Assembly: GCA_024867545.1 (NCBI GenBank)
Contig: JANFNE010000065.1
Span: 186,001 to 250,000, forward strand
DNA length: 64,000 nt
DNA from: Phytopythium helicoides
Taxonomy: Eukaryota > Oomycota > Peronosporomycetes > Pythiales > Pythiaceae
Direction of reading: 5' to 3'
Position numbers and translations under genes: made by a program. Shown here in pieces: positions 61,129-64,000 of this stretch. A model generated the notes under the pieces. That model saw only the letters and a program-made list of their open reading frames with translations, had not been told where the DNA came from and did not search any database. The stretch's first letter is position 1. The number at the start of each line of letters is the position of its first letter.

Positions 61129-64000
61129 ATGTACGAGGGGCTCCACACGCCGAGCGCCGACCGCGCGGAGCTCGTGCCTCGCCTGGCACCTCGCTCGTCT
61201 GAGCCAGAGCTCCCGATCGCCAGGCCTGCAGCCGCGTCGGTCGCGTCTTCGTGCGGCCACGGAGCGCTGCGGGACGACGACGACGACAGTAGCAGTGCCA
61301 ATTCGTACCAGCTGCCCATCAACGGGCTCTCGCTGCGTCCGAGCTTCCGTCCGAGCGGCATGAGCGACGCTAACATCGGCAACTTCATCGACATGTCGTT
61401 CGCCTCGCACGCGCAGCCGGCGACGACGCCGCAGGTGCCACGGAGCTCGGTCGCGAGCTCAGCCAACTCAAGATCCATTGTCCGCAGAGTGCCTGGTCCT
61501 ATGGGGAGAGCCCTGCCATCGGCGTCGTCCAAGAAGAGGTCGTTCTACCAGAAGACGAATTTGAGAGGCAGGGAACCGCCTCTGCCCGCGCATTTGCTAG
61601 GCAGCAAGTTCCGCAACAACTCGTATTTTGCGCGCCGCCTACTGCGCGTCGGCTGGCCTCTCTGCCTCCTGTTGGCCACGGGACTCGGTTTCTACTACTT
61701 CTACAAGCCGCATGCGCTCGTCATCGGATACAACCTCACCAACTATGGCTTCATGCTGTATGACCCCAGCTCAGTGTTTACATTCCAAGCCACGGCGTGT
61801 GAGAACATGGTGGGCTTCTCTGCCCTTGTCTACCACGTGCTGCCGGCTATGGTGTTGCTTATGCTGCCCGGAACGGGTATCCGTGCGTTCGAGCCGTTCC
61901 AGCGAATGCCTCCTCTTGACGCCGACGGAAACGTCAACAAGATCAAGCGAACGTTCGTCTTCCAGCTCTGCGAGCTCGTCGCTGTGTTCGTTGTCATCTT
62001 CGCAATGCTCGTTGTTATTTTCTTCCTCTACATGTTTTTCAACGGCGGTGCCTTCAGCTGCAACATCCACGCAGTGCAGATCTTCGCAGCTGTTGCTATG
62101 GTTGCCTTCGTCGGCATCTTTGTCGAGCTCCGGTGCTTTGCTCGCTTCCGCGAACACGTCAAGATGCAGCTCGGCGCGTTTCAAGAGAGCGACCAGACAG
62201 GTGACATCCGCAATCATGTCGTGGGCGGCGACGGCGAGACGACTTCTTGGTTGGAGACTGTGATGCAGAGTGACAAGACCGACCAGGTGCTCGAGGGGCT
62301 ACGTAAGCGGCTCTACAAATGTGCAAAGCTTGGCGACACGCGCGAGATGCGGGAGTTGCTAACGCTGGCGCGCACCAAGAAGCTTCATGAGCAATGTGGA
62401 TTCCCAGCCAAGTGTTATGAAGCCCCGAAGATCTACTTGCGGCTGTTTGGCAAGTCCAAGAAGAACCCGATGCACGTCGCTGCGTACCATGGAAACATTC
62501 CTGCCATGGAACTGCTTCACCGCGCAGGTTTTGAGGTTGACGCTCTCGACAAGTTCAGTCGCGTGCGCTTTTCGACAGGCGACTTGTTCTGGTACTTTGC
62601 TCGCTACTTCGTGGACAAGCCAGCCGGTGTCGGTAGCGAAGACACTGCTGTCTCCATCTTCCGAACGACCCTCGTAACACCGTTGCATTGTGCGGTATCA
62701 ACTGGTCAGCTTGAGGCGGTTCAGTGGCTGATCGCCCACGGTGCGAACGTGGACGCTTGTGCCAAATCTTCTTATCGATCAGATCGCGTACCACCGATGT
62801 TCCTCGCGGATCACGCGGACGTGGTGCATGAGCTTGTAGTGAACGGCGCTGACTTGCTGGAAGTGCCAGACCCTGGCTTCATGAACACCTTGACTGTGCT
62901 GCAGCTCGCTTACTTGCGTGGGAACTATGCTGTTGCTCAGGAGCTTGAAGAATGGGGAGGAGACGTAGCACTCACCCCTTTCCATGCTGCGGCAGCGCGC
63001 AACGACGTCATTCGCGTGCGAAAGTATATCCGTCGTAAGGTCGATCTCGACTGCCTCGGTGAGCACGGATATGTGGGTATTCATCGTCGAACGCCTCTGC
63101 ATTGGGCAGCCGTCAACGGGTCTGTCGACGCTGCTGCGATTTTGCTCGAAGCAGGCGCCGATCCCAACTTCCAGGACGCTCGCGGCCGATCTCCACTTCA
63201 TTGGGCAGCTCGACGAAACCGCCTCGAAGTCGTCAACCTGTTGCTTCAAGCTGGGGCTGATCCGAATCTGGTGGATGAGGACTACATGACACCTGTTATG
63301 TGTGCCGCGTTCGCGTTGGATGTGAGTCGTGAACTGTTCTCATCTCTGGTGGGAACCGGAGCCGACATTAATTATCAACTTCCTACGACGGGCGACACAG
63401 CACTGCACCTTGCTGTGCGTGAGGACAACGAAGCATCTGCACTCGCTATTCTCGCGTGTGGTGGCTCTCTTATGAAAATGAACATGGAAGGACTACGCGC
63501 TTTGGACTGTACAACTTCGACGAAGCTCCTATTTGAGGTGAAGCGAGCGGCAGGACACCGCGATGTGATGATCAGCTATACGCACTCGCACGCCGAGTTT
63601 GCAAAGAAGCTGCGCAAATCCCTTGAGCGCGCCAACGTGACAACATGGCTCGATTTGATGGATCCGAGTGGAATTGGCGGAGGATCTGTCTGGCGGGAAG
63701 AGATTGCACGCGGGATCACGAACGCGGCGCTTGTTGTTTGTATTCTGACTGAAGACTACGCTCAGTCAGAGTGGTGCTTGAAGGAGTTGGCGCTAGCCAA
63801 GCAAGTTGGAACTCCCATCCTCGCTGTTTCAACGGAAGGCGTTCGTATCGGCGAAGAGCTCCAAGTGTATCTGTACACCCGTCAGATTATCCCGTTTGAG
63901 CCGTCCATTACGAACGTCAACAAGGAGAACGCGCGACAGATCGAGTATGAGTACGATGACAGCAAGTACGAGTCCCAGTTCCGTCTATTGCTCGACGGCG
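61129..64000 (+). CDS. Membrane protein with ankyrin repeats and TIR domain (3' end outside window)
   Basis: Open from the ATG at 61129 to the window edge, 957 codons without a stop. Domains in order: about 170 disordered residues with a five-Asp run; four hydrophobic segments (about 174-196, 224-247, 276-304, 312-335; for example LCELVAVFVVIFAMLVVIFFL); a long ankyrin region (about 385-795) including TPLHCAVSTGQLEAVQWLI, TPLHWAAVNGSVDAAAILLE and SPLHWAARRNRLEVVNLLL; and a TIR domain from about residue 811: DVMISYTHSHAEFAKKLRKSL, a WLD strand, REEIARGITNAALVVCILTEDY, SEWCLKELALAK. The Glu in WCLKE is at the position used for NAD cleavage in SARM1 and plant TIRs. The TIR would lie in the cytosol. 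Not split by frameshifts. Confidence 0.85.
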   Translation, partial: MYEGLHTPSADRAELVPRLAPRSSEPELPIARPAAASVASSCGHGALRDDDDDSSSANSYQLPINGLSLRPSFRPSGMSDANIGNFIDMSFASHAQPATTPQVPRSSVASSANSRSIVRRVPGPMGRALPSASSKKRSFYQKTNLRGREPPLPAHLLGSKFRNNSYFARRLLRVGWPLCLLLATGLGFYYFYKPHALVIGYNLTNYGFMLYDPSSVFTFQATACENMVGFSALVYHVLPAMVLLMLPGTGIRAFEPFQRMPPLDADGNVNKIKRTFVFQLCELVAVFVVIFAMLVVIFFLYMFFNGGAFSCNIHAVQIFAAVAMVAFVGIFVELRCFARFREHVKMQLGAFQESDQTGDIRNHVVGGDGETTSWLETVMQSDKTDQVLEGLRKRLYKCAKLGDTREMRELLTLARTKKLHEQCGFPAKCYEAPKIYLRLFGKSKKNPMHVAAYHGNIPAMELLHRAGFEVDALDKFSRVRFSTGDLFWYFARYFVDKPAGVGSEDTAVSIFRTTLVTPLHCAVSTGQLEAVQWLIAHGANVDACAKSSYRSDRVPPMFLADHADVVHELVVNGADLLEVPDPGFMNTLTVLQLAYLRGNYAVAQELEEWGGDVALTPFHAAAARNDVIRVRKYIRRKVDLDCLGEHGYVGIHRRTPLHWAAVNGSVDAAAILLEAGADPNFQDARGRSPLHWAARRNRLEVVNLLLQAGADPNLVDEDYMTPVMCAAFALDVSRELFSSLVGTGADINYQLPTTGDTALHLAVREDNEASALAILACGGSLMKMNMEGLRALDCTTSTKLLFEVKRAAGHRDVMISYTHSHAEFAKKLRKSLERANVTTWLDLMDPSGIGGGSVWREEIARGITNAALVVCILTEDYAQSEWCLKELALAKQVGTPILAVSTEGVRIGEELQVYLYTRQIIPFEPSITNVNKENARQIEYEYDDSKYESQFRLLLDG

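Noticed and set aside
1..64000. CRISPR arrays, RxLR/CRN effectors, integrated virus genes, rRNA or complete tRNA genes
   Set aside because: I looked for repeat-spacer patterns, RxLR or LFLAK motifs after signal peptides, viral polymerase motifs and cloverleaf sequences and saw none that hold up.

Overview
The window looks like nuclear DNA of an oomycete (Pythium/Phytophthora-type stramenopile; genus not resolved). Supporting signs are compact gene spacing on both strands, many intronless genes, and about 20 reconstructed introns of only 60-93 nt, mostly with GTRNGT-type 5' sites, CTGAC/CTRAY-like branch points and CAG/TAG 3' ends. Sequences matching the oomycete initiator/flanking promoter element lie just upstream of several starts. 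No bacterial, organellar or viral gene was recognised.

Layout. 0-1 kb: an RRP8-like rRNA methyltransferase (-). 2.6-13.0 kb: four secreted neutral ceramidase paralogues (+,+,-,+); the second and third form a tail-to-tail inverted pair. 13.2-19.2 kb: three tandem copies of a multi-pass membrane protein of unknown function. 19.4-23.6 kb: actin-interacting protein 1 (-), a stand-alone YVH1/DUSP12-type zinc-domain protein (+) and a WD40 protein (-). 24-31 kb: EAPP-like protein (+), eIF2-alpha-kinase-like kinase (-), an uncertain membrane protein (-) and a degenerate aspartic protease (-). 31.7-42 kb: an IQ/C2-like protein (+), a four-exon conserved protein (-), the cohesin ATPase SMC1 (+, 7 exons), a small unknown protein (-) and an OCIA-like protein (-, 5 exons). 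42-50 kb: two ankyrin/pseudokinase/kinase genes (+) flanking a decayed third copy, with a proteasome assembly chaperone 4 gene (-) between them. 50-55 kb: an unknown protein (-), a 2.8-kb inverted repeat and a PDZ protein (-). 56-64 kb: a 1412-residue LRR/EF-hand protein (+) and a four-TM/ankyrin/TIR protein (+) that runs off the window.

The most notable content is signalling genes: the ankyrin-pseudokinase-kinase pair, which shares a roughly 600-bp block with only silent differences (gene conversion), and the membrane ankyrin-TIR protein. Housekeeping genes (RRP8, AIP1, EAPP, SMC1, PSMG4) are scattered between lineage-expanded families.

Caution: about 28 single-base frameshifts, mostly +1, interrupt genes between 0 and 31 kb, including conserved single-copy ones, whereas none was found in genes from 31.7 to 64 kb apart from the decayed fragment at 45.3 kb. 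Most are better explained by consensus errors than by pseudogenes.
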